Assembly (NCBI RefSeq): GCF_006439055.1
Contig: NZ_RCZC01000003.1
Coordinates: 248,001 to 312,000 of the forward strand
Origin: Sphingomonas glacialis
GTDB taxonomy: Bacteria; Pseudomonadota; Alphaproteobacteria; Sphingomonadales; Sphingomonadaceae
Reading direction: 5' to 3'
Length of the DNA: 64,000 nucleotides
Both the position numbers and the translations under genes were made by a program. Position 1 is the stretch's first letter. Each line of letters starts with the position of its first letter. Under the pieces are notes generated by a model, which was given only the letters and a program-made list of their open reading frames with translations, did not search any database and was not told the origin of the DNA. Positions 1-11,428 of the stretch are shown here, piece by piece.

Positions 1-108
1 GACGACTTCGGCTTCGCGTGCCCACAGCGTGACCGGCGCGCCACCGCGCGCCGCGACCTGTGCCAGCGCGGTGCCCCAGGCCCCGCCGCCGAGAACGCCG
101 ATCTTCAT
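1..108 (-). CDS. gpsA: glycerol-3-phosphate dehydrogenase [NAD(P)+], N-terminal fragment
   Basis: Only the first 36 codons are present; the gene runs off the left edge. The translation begins [17 protein letters not shown], the Rossmann nucleotide-binding start of GpsA, with the GGGAWG turn at residues 7-12. The enzyme reduces dihydroxyacetone phosphate to sn-glycerol-3-phosphate, the backbone precursor of phospholipids, in the cytoplasm. Its ATG overlaps the tsaD stop as ATGA, so the two are probably co-transcribed and translationally coupled. The catalytic domain lies outside the window, so the call rests on the nucleotide-binding segment alone. Confidence 0.85.
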   Translation of the reverse strand, partial: MKIGVLGGGAWGTALAQVAARGGAPVTLWAREAEVV

Positions 109-1136
109 GCCTTCACCCCTGCCCCACGGACCGCCTCGGCACCCGGATCGAGCGGCCAGCGAGGCCGCGGCGCGATGTCGAGCGGATCAGTCAGGCCGGC
201 GGCGAAGCGTTCCGCACCCGCCCAGCCGATCATCGCGGCATTGTCGGTGCACAGCCACAAAGGCGGCGCGACGAAGCGCAAACCATGGTCGCTCGCCAGC
301 CCGCTCAGCGCAGTGCGCACCGCCGTATTGGCCGCAACCCCGCCGGCGACGACCAACGCGGTCGCGTCACCCGCGCGATCGAGCGCGCGAATCGTGCGGT
401 CGAGCAGGCAATCGACCACCGCTGCCTGGAACGAAGCGGCGATGTCGTCGACCTCCCAGGTCTTGGCGTCATGCGCGCGCACCACCGCGCTCTTGAGGCC
501 TGCAAAGGAGAAATGCGGTTCGGCCGAGCCCTTCATCGGCCGCGGCAACGGCACGATCGCCCGCCCGCGCGCAGCGGCGGCTTCGACCGCGGGCCCACCC
601 GGGAAACCGAGCCCGAGCACCTTGGCGGTCTTGTCGAACGCTTCGCCCGCGGCATCGTCGATCGTCGTCGCGAGGCGGCGATAGCGCGCGACGCCCTCGA
701 CGAGCAGCAACTGGCAATGCCCGCCCGAGACGAGCAGCAGCAGATAGGGAAATTCGAGATCGGGATCCGACAGCCGCGGCGAGAGCGCATGACCCTCGAG
801 ATGGTTGACCGCGATCAGCGGCTTGCCCGCGGCGTGCGCGAGCGCCTTGCCGGTGACGAGCCCGACCATCACGCCGCCGATCAGCCCCGGCCCGGCGGTC
901 GCCGCGATCGCATCGACATCGGCGAGCGTGACGCCGGCATCGGCGAGCGCCGCCTCGACCAAGGGCGCCAACACCTCGACATGCGCGCGCGCCGCGATTT
1001 CCGGGACGACGCCGCCAAACGGGCGATGCGCCGCCTCCTGCCCGGCGAGCCGGTGCGCGAGGACGCTGCGGTCGGAGGTGACGAGCGATGCCGCGGTTTC
1101 GTCGCAGCTCGATTCAAGGCCGAGGATCAATGCCAT
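105..1136 (-). CDS. tsaD: tRNA N6-adenosine threonylcarbamoyltransferase TsaD
   Basis: TsaD transfers the threonylcarbamoyl group from TC-AMP to A37 of ANN-decoding tRNAs, in a complex with TsaB and TsaE. The 343-aa product starts [16 protein letters not shown], the family's hallmark N-terminus. It carries the metal-binding HLEGH motif at residues 112-116 and a late [11 protein letters not shown] segment typical of this ASKHA-fold family. The ATG at 1136 was chosen over upstream in-frame starts because the conserved sequence begins exactly there and the length fits the family. It is followed by gpsA with a 4-bp overlap and diverges from hemC across a gap of about 80 bp. Confidence 0.95.
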   Translation of the reverse strand: MALILGLESSCDETAASLVTSDRSVLAHRLAGQEAAHRPFGGVVPEIAARAHVEVLAPLVEAALADAGVTLADVDAIAATAGPGLIGGVMVGLVTGKALAHAAGKPLIAVNHLEGHALSPRLSDPDLEFPYLLLLVSGGHCQLLLVEGVARYRRLATTIDDAAGEAFDKTAKVLGLGFPGGPAVEAAAARGRAIVPLPRPMKGSAEPHFSFAGLKSAVVRAHDAKTWEVDDIAASFQAAVVDCLLDRTIRALDRAGDATALVVAGGVAANTAVRTALSGLASDHGLRFVAPPLWLCTDNAAMIGWAGAERFAAGLTDPLDIAPRPRWPLDPGAEAVRGAGVKA

Positions 1137-1219
1137 GGTAAGGCCTGTAGCGGCTCGCGCACGGCTTGTCGAAGCCGGGGCGCTTCGCCACAGTGGCGCC
1201 AAAAGGGAGAGACGGTTTC

Positions 1220-2140
1220 GTGACGCACCCCCAGCTCAAACTCGGCACGCGCGGATCGCCGCTCGCGCTCGTCCAGGCCAATATGGTGCGCGACGCGCTG
1301 TGCACCGCGCATGGCTGGCAGATCGACGCGATCGAGATCGTGCCGATCAAGACGACTGGCGACCGCGTCCAGGACGTCGCGCTCGCCGAGATCGGCGGCA
1401 AGGCCTTGTGGACCAAGGAACTCGACCGCGCGCTGCTGTCGGGCGCGATCGATTTCGCGGTGCATTCGATGAAGGATGTCGAGACGGTGCGGCCAAGCGC
1501 AATCGCGATCGCCGCGATGCTGCCGCGCGCCGATGTGCGCGACCGGCTGATCGGTGCGCCGAGCATCGAAGCCCTCCGTCACGGTGCGGTTATCGGAACG
1601 AGCTCGCCACGCCGCGTCGCTCAGTTGAAGCGGCTGCGGCCCGATTTCGAGACGGTTCTCTTTCGCGGCAATGTCGACACGCGGCTCGCCAAGGTCGCGG
1701 CGAACGAGGTCGATGCGTCGATGCTCGCCGCAGCGGGGCTCGACCGGCTCGGGCGTCCGGGCGTCGGGGTCGGGATCGAAACTGACGTCATGCTCCCCGC
1801 ACCTGCGCAGGGTGCTGTCGGGATCGAGGCGCGCGCCGACGACAGCCGTATGCGCGACTGGCTCGGCGCGATCGACCATGAGGCGACGCATCTGTGCGTG
1901 CTGGTCGAGCGCGGCCTGCTCGCTGCGTTGCAGGCCGACTGCCATTCGCCGGTCGCCGCGCTCGCGACGCTCGATGGCGACAGCATCCTGTTGCGCGCCG
2001 AACTCTTCGCCGAGGACGGCAGCGCGCATGTGAGCGGCGAGATGCGCGGCGCGATCGGTGACGGGACCTTCGCCGATCGGCTCGCCGCCGATCTCCTCGA
2101 CCGCGCGCCCGAGGCGGTACGGCGGCTGTTCGCGGCGTGA
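1220..2140 (+). CDS. hemC: hydroxymethylbilane synthase (porphobilinogen deaminase)
   Basis: HemC condenses four porphobilinogen molecules into linear hydroxymethylbilane in tetrapyrrole synthesis. The 306-aa protein shows the N-terminal [16 protein letters not shown] signature, an FAVHSMKD segment, and Cys241 in the ADCHSPV loop, the expected attachment point of the dipyrromethane cofactor. I chose the GTG at 1220, preceded by AAGGGAGA about 9 nt upstream, over a longer TTG-initiated reading whose extra 18 residues are not family-like. The hemD start overlaps the stop as GTGA, indicating coupling. Together with hemA near 51 kb, this places three heme-pathway genes in the window. Confidence 0.95.
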   Translation: MTHPQLKLGTRGSPLALVQANMVRDALCTAHGWQIDAIEIVPIKTTGDRVQDVALAEIGGKALWTKELDRALLSGAIDFAVHSMKDVETVRPSAIAIAAMLPRADVRDRLIGAPSIEALRHGAVIGTSSPRRVAQLKRLRPDFETVLFRGNVDTRLAKVAANEVDASMLAAAGLDRLGRPGVGVGIETDVMLPAPAQGAVGIEARADDSRMRDWLGAIDHEATHLCVLVERGLLAALQADCHSPVAALATLDGDSILLRAELFAEDGSAHVSGEMRGAIGDGTFADRLAADLLDRAPEAVRRLFAA

Positions 2141-2823
2141 CGCGCCCGCTCGCGGTGCTGCGCCCCGAACCGGGCAATGCCGCGACTTGCACGCGTGCTG
2201 CCGAGGCCGGGTTCGAGACGCGCGCGCTGCCGCTGTTCGCGGTGGAGGCGCTCGACTGGGGCGTCCCCGATCCCGCGCAGCACGATGCGCTGATCCTGAC
2301 CAGCGCCAATACGCTGCGTTTCGGCGGGGCCGGGCTTGCCGCGCTGACGGGCCTGCCGGTGCTGGCGGTCGGCCCGCATACCGCCGCTGCGGCGCGCGCG
2401 GCGGGGTTTGACGTCATGGCCATCGGCAGCGGCGACGGCGCGCAGATCGCCGCGTTCGCCCACGCGCATGGAATCCGCCGGGCACTGCATCTGACCGGGC
2501 GCGACCGCACGCTCGGCGCGGGTGGTGCGATCGCGACTGTGCTTCCGGTCTATCACAGCGTCGCAGTACCCGTCGCGCCTAACGCCCTGCAGGTAGTCGA
2601 GGGGACGATCGCCTTGCTCCATTCGGCGCGCGCCGCGCGGCGGCTCGAGGCACTCGTCACCGCAGCCGGGCTCGACCGCTCGCGAATCGCCATCGCCGCC
2701 TTCAGTCCGGCAATCGCCGCCACGCTCAGCGCGGGCTGGGGTGGCGTGGCGGCAGCCGCCACTCCCGACGATGCCGCGCTGTTCGGCGCCGCGCTCGGCC
2801 TGTCGACAGCGACGGGCGATTGA
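2137..2823 (+). CDS. hemD: uroporphyrinogen-III synthase
   Basis: HemD cyclises hydroxymethylbilane with inversion of ring D to give uroporphyrinogen III, the branch point to heme, siroheme and cobalamin. The 228-aa product is alanine-rich and poorly conserved, as is normal for this family. It shows the expected pattern: an N-terminal RPLAVLRPEPGN strand, an ALILTSANTLRF segment, and a later IAAFSPAIAATL segment of the second domain. The GTG start overlaps the hemC stop by 4 bp. Sequence alone would make the call moderate; position directly after hemC makes it strong. Confidence 0.88.
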   Translation: MTRPLAVLRPEPGNAATCTRAAEAGFETRALPLFAVEALDWGVPDPAQHDALILTSANTLRFGGAGLAALTGLPVLAVGPHTAAAARAAGFDVMAIGSGDGAQIAAFAHAHGIRRALHLTGRDRTLGAGGAIATVLPVYHSVAVPVAPNALQVVEGTIALLHSARAARRLEALVTAAGLDRSRIAIAAFSPAIAATLSAGWGGVAAAATPDDAALFGAALGLSTATGD

Positions 2824-2854
2824 CCGCCCGCGCCGACGCCCCGATAAGGCGGTG

Positions 2855-3877
2855 ATGGACGAACCCGCCCTCCCCGTCCCCGATCCCGCCACGCCCGGAT
2901 CGCCCAGCCGTGATTCGGCCTTCCCCGATCGACCCGTTCCGCGCCTGCTTCCGCCGCTCTCCGCGCCGCCCCCGCCGCGCGCCGCGCGCGGACCCGGCTG
3001 GCGCGCCGGCATCGCGCTCGCGCTGATCGCGTTCCTGGTCGGCGCGGGGCTCGCCGCGCTGCTCGTGGTCAAATACGTCAAGACCGAGACCAAGCCGCTC
3101 GCCACCGTCACGGTGCCGGTCGGCGCCAACGGTCAGGCGCCGCTGGTGATCGTGCCCAGCAAGGCGACCGCCGCGGCGCCGGCGCTCGAGCTCGCCGCGC
3201 TATCGACGCGCGAGGCCGCGCTCGCAGCCGAACTCGACGCGCTCGAAGCGCGCGCCGGGACGATCGACCGCGATTCGCAGCGCGCCTCGACCTATGCGAC
3301 GCGCAGCCAGGCGTTGATGATCGCCTTTGCCGCGCGCCGCGCGATCGACCGCGGGCTCAATCTCGGCTTCCTCGAGGGGCAATTGCGCACGCGCTTCGCC
3401 GCGGTGCAGCCCGCCGCAGTCGCGACGATCATCCAGGCAGCGCGCGAGCCCGTCACGCTCGAGGATCTGCGTGCCGGGCTCGATGGCGTCACGCCCGAAC
3501 TGCTCACGGGGGCTGCGAGCAATGGCTGGTGGCAAAGCCTGCGCGACGAGTTCGGCCATCTGATCGTGCTGCGCCGCGCCGGAACGCCCTCGCCGCTCCC
3601 GGTCGACCGCGTCGCGCGCGCGCGGCGGTTGCTCGAGGCGGGGCAGGTCGAGGCGGCGCTCGCCGAGGTGTCGCGCACGCCCGGGGTCGCGCAGGCCGAT
3701 CGCTGGACCAGCGCGGCGCGGCGCTATGTCGATGTCCGCCGCGCGCTCGACACGATCGAAAGTGCGGCGATCCTTGCGCCGGGCGTCGATGCCGTCGCGC
3801 CGTCACCCCCGCCGCAACCGCAACCGCAGGTCACGCCTGCGCAAACGCCCGCTAGCGCTGCCGGCGCAACGCCTTAA
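2855..3877 (+). CDS. mitofilin-like single-pass membrane protein downstream of hemCD
   Basis: 340 aa. A proline-rich cytoplasmic N-terminus of about 50 residues is followed by one transmembrane helix (about residues 51-72), then a mainly alpha-helical Ala/Glu/Arg-rich region with coiled-coil character, and a Pro/Gln-rich tail. Proteins of this layout (COG4223, related to mitofilin/Mic60) commonly sit directly behind hemC-hemD in alphaproteobacteria. Mic60-type proteins are implicated in intracytoplasmic membrane shaping, but no function can be read from this sequence. The ATG at 2855 was chosen because residues encoded upstream overlap hemD. It converges with the DUF72 gene, the two stop codons overlapping by 4 bp. 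Confidence 0.7.
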   Translation: MDEPALPVPDPATPGSPSRDSAFPDRPVPRLLPPLSAPPPPRAARGPGWRAGIALALIAFLVGAGLAALLVVKYVKTETKPLATVTVPVGANGQAPLVIVPSKATAAAPALELAALSTREAALAAELDALEARAGTIDRDSQRASTYATRSQALMIAFAARRAIDRGLNLGFLEGQLRTRFAAVQPAAVATIIQAAREPVTLEDLRAGLDGVTPELLTGAASNGWWQSLRDEFGHLIVLRRAGTPSPLPVDRVARARRLLEAGQVEAALAEVSRTPGVAQADRWTSAARRYVDVRRALDTIESAAILAPGVDAVAPSPPPQPQPQVTPAQTPASAAGATP

Positions 3878-4671
3878 CCGCGCAGGCGGTCGATCAACGC
3901 CATCGCGCCATGCGGTGCGCGGACTTTCGCGCCATTGATGAAGAAGACGAACGTCTCGCGCGGCGTTTTCGGCGCGGGATCGGCGAGATACGTCAAGTCG
4001 GCCGCAGCGCCGCCCTCGGCCCAGCTTCGCGCCGCCGTGGCCCAGCGATCGAGCGCTGCTGGCGCATAGCCGGCGGGCTCCTCTTCGACCGCAGCCTCGA
4101 GCCGGGCATAGACCAGATCGCCCGATACATCGGCGATCGCGGGATAGTCGGTCGAATCGGCATAGACGATCGCCACGCCGGCGGCGCGCGCCAGTGCCAC
4201 GAATTCGGGTGTCTGGAAGCTCTCGTGGCGGACCTGCACCGCATGGCGCAGCGCGACGCCGTCCTGCGTGGCGGGAAGCAGCTTGAGGAACGCGCCGAAA
4301 TCCTCGGGATCGAACTTCTTGGTCGCCATGAATTGCCACAGGATCGGCCCGAGTCGGTCGCCGAGTTCGACGATCCCCTGCCCTGTAAAGCGCGCGATCG
4401 ATTCGCCCGCGTCGGCGAGCACCTTGCGGTTGGTGCAATAGCGCGACGCCTTCAGCGCGAAGACGAAGCCGTCGGGGACCGCCTTCGCCCAGGATGCGAA
4501 GGTCGCGGGCTTTTGCGACGAATAATAGGTGCCGTTGACCTCGATCGCGGTGAGCTTGCTCGCGGCATAGTCGAGCTCGCGCTTCTGCGGCCATTTCTCG
4601 GGGAAGAAGCTGCCGCGCCACGGCTCATAGGTCCAGCCGCCGATGCCGATTCGGATGTCGCCCGGTTTCAT
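3874..4671 (-). CDS. DUF72 family protein (TIM-barrel fold)
   Basis: 265 aa, beginning with the DUF72 hallmark IRIGIGGWTYEPWRGSFFP, followed by EVNGTYYSSQ and FALKASRYCTN segments. DUF72 proteins adopt a TIM barrel resembling sugar-phosphate isomerases/endonuclease IV, but their reaction is not established, so none is assigned. The final FVFFINGAKVRAPHGA block is the conserved family C-terminus, which indicates a complete protein. The ATG at 4671 sits directly before the conserved start and lies 4 bp after the stop of the metallo-beta-lactamase gene, so the two probably form an operon. Confidence 0.88.
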   Translation of the reverse strand: MKPGDIRIGIGGWTYEPWRGSFFPEKWPQKRELDYAASKLTAIEVNGTYYSSQKPATFASWAKAVPDGFVFALKASRYCTNRKVLADAGESIARFTGQGIVELGDRLGPILWQFMATKKFDPEDFGAFLKLLPATQDGVALRHAVQVRHESFQTPEFVALARAAGVAIVYADSTDYPAIADVSGDLVYARLEAAVEEEPAGYAPAALDRWATAARSWAEGGAAADLTYLADPAPKTPRETFVFFINGAKVRAPHGAMALIDRLRG

Positions 4672-4675
4672 CGGC

Positions 4676-5347
4676 TCAGGCCGCCATCGCCGCGTCGCTG
4701 ACGAACATGTTGGTGCGACGCTCGTGCGCGAAGGTGCTCGGCTGCCCATGGCCGGGGAGGAAGGTGGTGTCGTCGCCGAGCGGCCACAGTTTGGTGACGA
4801 TCGATTCGAGCAATTGCGGGTGATTGCCGCGCGGGAAATCGGTGCGCCCGATCGAGCCTGCGAACAGCACGTCGCCGACGATCGCCAGTTTCGACGGTAC
4901 GTGATGGAAGATGACATGGCCGGGGGTGTGGCCGGGCGTCTCGTACACATCGAGCACGAGATCGCCGACGCTGACGGTATCGCCCTCGACCAGCCAGCGG
5001 TCGGGCTCGAAATTGATGCCGGGTATGCCGTATTGCGCGCCGCTCTCGGACAAGGAGCAGGTCAGGAAACGGTCTTCCTCGTGCGGTCCCTCGATCGGCA
5101 CGCCGAGCTGGTCGGCGAGCGGCTTGGCCTCGCCGCAATGGTCGATATGGCCGTGCGTCAGGATGATCTTCTCGACCGTGACGCCATGCTGCTCGGCCGC
5201 GGCGAGCAGCTTGGGGAGATCGCCGCCGGGATCGACAAAGGCGCCGCGCATCGTCGCGGTGCACCACAGGAGCGTGCAATTCTGCTGGAGCGGGGTGACC
5301 GGAACGATCGCGGCGCGCAGCGGCGGCAGGGGGGGCTGGGTGCTCAT
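4676..5347 (-). CDS. MBL-fold metallo-hydrolase (glyoxalase II-like)
   Basis: 223-aa metallo-beta-lactamase-fold hydrolase. The THGHIDH motif at residues 64-70 is the HxHxDH dinuclear metal site. A later TPGHTPGHV supplies another metal histidine, and GDVLFAGSIGRTDFP supplies the bridging aspartate. This combination is typical of the small GloB/YcbL-type group, which hydrolyses thioesters such as S-lactoylglutathione; the substrate here is inferred only. The ATG at 5347 was preferred because the upstream 32 codons are unlike family sequence and reach into the pabBC promoter region. It diverges from pabBC and precedes the DUF72 gene. Confidence 0.88.
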   Translation of the reverse strand: MSTQPPLPPLRAAIVPVTPLQQNCTLLWCTATMRGAFVDPGGDLPKLLAAAEQHGVTVEKIILTHGHIDHCGEAKPLADQLGVPIEGPHEEDRFLTCSLSESGAQYGIPGINFEPDRWLVEGDTVSVGDLVLDVYETPGHTPGHVIFHHVPSKLAIVGDVLFAGSIGRTDFPRGNHPQLLESIVTKLWPLGDDTTFLPGHGQPSTFAHERRTNMFVSDAAMAA

Positions 5348-5426
5348 CGCATCGAGATACGGCGGACCACCGCGAAAACCAAGGGTTGCCCCGGGCGGCA
5401 AAGCCGGGGCATCTGCAGGACGACAT

Positions 5427-8478
<3,052 letters not shown>

Positions 8479-8575
8479 TGGGTTGCCAATAAGCCGCTTG
8501 CGAAACGACTCCGAGAAGCCGATTTGCTGCACCGCAGCGATTCGGCACGGGGCCGGGCGCGAAAGGTCAGAAGCA

Positions 8576-8713
8576 ATGCGTAGCGTCTTGAAGTCCGATT
8601 TCCTGTGGAAGTTCGTCGGTGGGTTCGCGCTTGGTGCGCTGGCGCTCGTGACGCTGCATCCGATGGACTCGGCGCGCGCCGCGACGGCGAGCCAGGTCGC
8701 CGCCGCACGCTAA
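8576..8713 (+). CDS. 45-aa single-pass membrane protein, unknown function
   Basis: 45 residues: a short basic N-terminus (MRSVLKSDFLWK), one hydrophobic helix at about residues 12-27 (FVGGFALGALALVTL), then a short Ala-rich tail with an SARAAT stretch that might be a signal-peptidase site. The ATG is preceded by GAAAGG about 9 nt upstream. It could be a cleaved export signal with almost no mature part, or a membrane microprotein. It lies alone between the aminotransferase and the convergent pepN gene, 7 bp from the pepN stop. I do not recognise a family. Confidence 0.6.
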   Translation: MRSVLKSDFLWKFVGGFALGALALVTLHPMDSARAATASQVAAAR

Positions 8714-8720
8714 GCGACCC

Positions 8721-11324
8721 TCAGGCGTCGAGGCTCTTCGACGCCTGCTCGAACATATCCTTCGACAGGCCCGGCGTCTTGACGATCCGCGTCAGCTCGG
8801 CGCGCATCAAGCTCCCGCGCGTGGCATCATACCGCTGCCAGCGCCCAAGCGGCGCGATCAGCTTGGCGGCGGTCTGCGGGTTGATCCGGTCGAGCGCGAT
8901 GAGCTGGTCCGCAAGGAAGCGATAGCCCGACCCATCGACCGCATTGAACGCGCGCTGGTTCACACCGAACGCCCCGATCAGCGCGCGCGCGCGATTGGGG
9001 TTGGCGAGCGTGAAGGCACGATGCCGCAGCAATTCGGCGACCACCGCGCCGGTATCGTCGCGCGGCGCCATCGCCTGCACCGAGAACCATTTGTCGAGCA
9101 CCAGCGCATTGTCGCTGTAGCGATTGTAGAAGATGTCGAGCGCGGCGATGCGCTCGGCCGAATCGCCGGCGACCAGCGTCGTCAGCGCGCTTTGCCGGTC
9201 GGTCATGTTGTCGGCGGCCTCGAACTGCGCGAAGGCGAGCGCGGCGGCATCGCTCGCACCCGAGGCGGCGATATAGCCGAGCGCGACCGACTTGAGCCGG
9301 CGCAGGCCCTTCGCCTCGGGCGAATAGACATAGTGTGAGCCCGTCGCCTGCGACGCGTCATAGGCGGCACGCCAGTCACGCTCGAGCGTCCGCCCGATCT
9401 CGCGGCGCAGCGCCTCACGCGTCCGGAAGATCGCGTCGGGATCGACCACCGCCATCTGGTCGCCGATGAAGCTTTCCGAAGGCAGCAGCACCGCTTCGGC
9501 AATGAACGCCGGGTCGAGCGTCGCGTCCGCAAGCGTCCCCGCGACCGCCGCGATGACCGCGGCGGTGTCGGCGCGGTTGTTGCCCGCAGCCGCGACCAGC
9601 GTGTCGAGCATCAATTGCTGCAGCGCCTCGTACCGCGCGAACGGATCGTCGTCGTGCGCGCCGAGAAAGGCGAGATCGGCGGGCGTCCGGTCAGTCTCGA
9701 GGATCGCGGGAGCCGAGAAGCCACGGTTGATCGACAGCACCGGGCGTTCGGTGACGCCTTCGAACACGATGCGCTCCTCGGCATCGGTCAGCAGGATCGT
9801 CTGCTCGGGCGCGACGGTCTGTGCGGTTTCGGCACCGAACAGCTTGATGCGCAGCGGCAGCACGAGCGGCAGCTTGTGCTCCTGGCCCGGCGTCGGAGGG
9901 GTGCGCTGCGCGAGCACGAGCTCGGCGCGGCCCGAACCTTCGGTGTGGTGCAACGAGGCGGTGACGCGCGGCGTGCCCGCCTGGCCGTACCAGCGGCGGA
10001 ATTGCGTCAGGTCGATCCCGCTCGCATCCTCCAGGCTCGCGACGAAATCTTCGCAGGTTGCAGCGGTGCCGTCGAACCGGTCGAAATAGAGATCGGTCCC
10101 GGCACGGAATTTCTCGCGGCCGAGGATCGTGGCGAGCATTCCGATGATCTCGGCGCCCTTGTTGTAGATCGTGGCGGTGTAGAAGTTCGAGATTTCCTGA
10201 TATTCGTCGGGGCGGATCGGATGCGCGAGCGGGCCGGCATCCTCGGGGAATTGCGACGCGCGAAGCCCGCGGACATCCTCGATCCGCTTGACCGCGGCCG
10301 AGCCCTGGTCGGCCGAGAAGGCCTGGTCGCGATAGACCGTGAAGCCTTCCTTCAACGACAGCTGGAACCAGTCGCGGCAGGTGACGCGGTTGCCCGACCA
10401 ATTGTGGAAATATTCGTGCGCGACCACCGCGGCGATCGCGTCGTAATCATAATCGGTCGCGGTGTCGGGATCGGCGAGGATGTAGCGCGAATTGAAGACG
10501 TTGAGGCCCTTATTCTCCATCGCACCGAAGTTGAAATCGTCGACCGCGACGATGTTGAAGACGTCGAGATCATATTCGCGGCCATAGACGCGTTCGTCCC
10601 ACGCCATCGACGTCTTGAGCGCGTCGAGCGCATGATGCGTACGCTCGATATCAGCGGCGCGGACCCAGATGCCGAGCGCGACCTCACGGCCCGACATCGT
10701 CACGAAGCTCCCGCGATTGACCGCGAGATCGCCCGCCACCAGCGCGAAGAGGTAGCACGGCTTGGGGAAGGGGTCGCGCCACTCGGCCCAATGCCGCCCG
10801 CCTTCGAGCTCGCCCGACGCGATCGGATCGCCATTGGCGAGCAGCACGGGATAGCGTGCTTTGTCGGCGCTCATGCGGACATGATAGCGGCTCAGCACGT
10901 CGGGCCGGTCGGGGAAATAGGTGATACGGCGGAAGCCTTCGGCCTCGCACTGCGTGCACAGGATGCCGCCTGAGGCATAGAGCCCCATCAACTGCGTGTT
11001 GCGCTCGGGCGCGATCTCGACGCTTGTTTCAATGACATGCGCTGACCCGCTCAGTGGCACGACGAGCGTCTCGCCCTCGAGCGTCCAGTCATTGACCGCG
11101 ACGCCGTCGACCTTGACCGACAGCAAGGTCTGCCCCGCGCCGTCGAGCCGCAGCGGGCGGCGATGCGCGTCGCCGCGCTGGACGTGGAGCGTCGCGGTGA
11201 CGCGCGTCGCCGCGGGATCGAGCGCGAAGTCGAGCGCGATCTCGGGCACCTGCCAGTCGGGCGGGGTGTAATCCGCACGGCGCGTGACATGGGGCTGGGC
11301 GAGGCTGGTCTGGAGATCGAGCAT
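8721..11324 (-). CDS. pepN: aminopeptidase N (M1 family zinc metallopeptidase)
   Basis: 867 aa, close to the 870 aa of the E. coli enzyme. PepN removes N-terminal residues from peptides in the cytoplasm. The exopeptidase motif GAMEN is at residues 267-271 and the zinc site HEYFHNW starts at residue 303, with the third ligand glutamate in SLKEGFTVYRDQAF. The N-terminal beta domain and long C-terminal helical domain are present, and there is no signal peptide. It appears monocistronic, converging with the 45-aa gene and diverging from the M28 peptidase gene over about 100 bp. Confidence 0.96.
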   Translation of the reverse strand: MLDLQTSLAQPHVTRRADYTPPDWQVPEIALDFALDPAATRVTATLHVQRGDAHRRPLRLDGAGQTLLSVKVDGVAVNDWTLEGETLVVPLSGSAHVIETSVEIAPERNTQLMGLYASGGILCTQCEAEGFRRITYFPDRPDVLSRYHVRMSADKARYPVLLANGDPIASGELEGGRHWAEWRDPFPKPCYLFALVAGDLAVNRGSFVTMSGREVALGIWVRAADIERTHHALDALKTSMAWDERVYGREYDLDVFNIVAVDDFNFGAMENKGLNVFNSRYILADPDTATDYDYDAIAAVVAHEYFHNWSGNRVTCRDWFQLSLKEGFTVYRDQAFSADQGSAAVKRIEDVRGLRASQFPEDAGPLAHPIRPDEYQEISNFYTATIYNKGAEIIGMLATILGREKFRAGTDLYFDRFDGTAATCEDFVASLEDASGIDLTQFRRWYGQAGTPRVTASLHHTEGSGRAELVLAQRTPPTPGQEHKLPLVLPLRIKLFGAETAQTVAPEQTILLTDAEERIVFEGVTERPVLSINRGFSAPAILETDRTPADLAFLGAHDDDPFARYEALQQLMLDTLVAAAGNNRADTAAVIAAVAGTLADATLDPAFIAEAVLLPSESFIGDQMAVVDPDAIFRTREALRREIGRTLERDWRAAYDASQATGSHYVYSPEAKGLRRLKSVALGYIAASGASDAAALAFAQFEAADNMTDRQSALTTLVAGDSAERIAALDIFYNRYSDNALVLDKWFSVQAMAPRDDTGAVVAELLRHRAFTLANPNRARALIGAFGVNQRAFNAVDGSGYRFLADQLIALDRINPQTAAKLIAPLGRWQRYDATRGSLMRAELTRIVKTPGLSKDMFEQASKSLDA

Positions 11325-11428
11325 TGCGTGAGATGTAGGGGCGCTGTTTGCCGCTCGCTACCGAAATCGCGCCGCTTGTGCGTGCGCGGCCCTGTGCTAC
11401 CGCGGCGAAACACAGAATGAGGGCAGAC

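Noticed and set aside
1621..3129. A 502-codon open frame antisense to hemC-hemD
   Set aside because: Composition is Arg/Ser/Gly noise, and the sense strand encodes recognisable heme enzymes.
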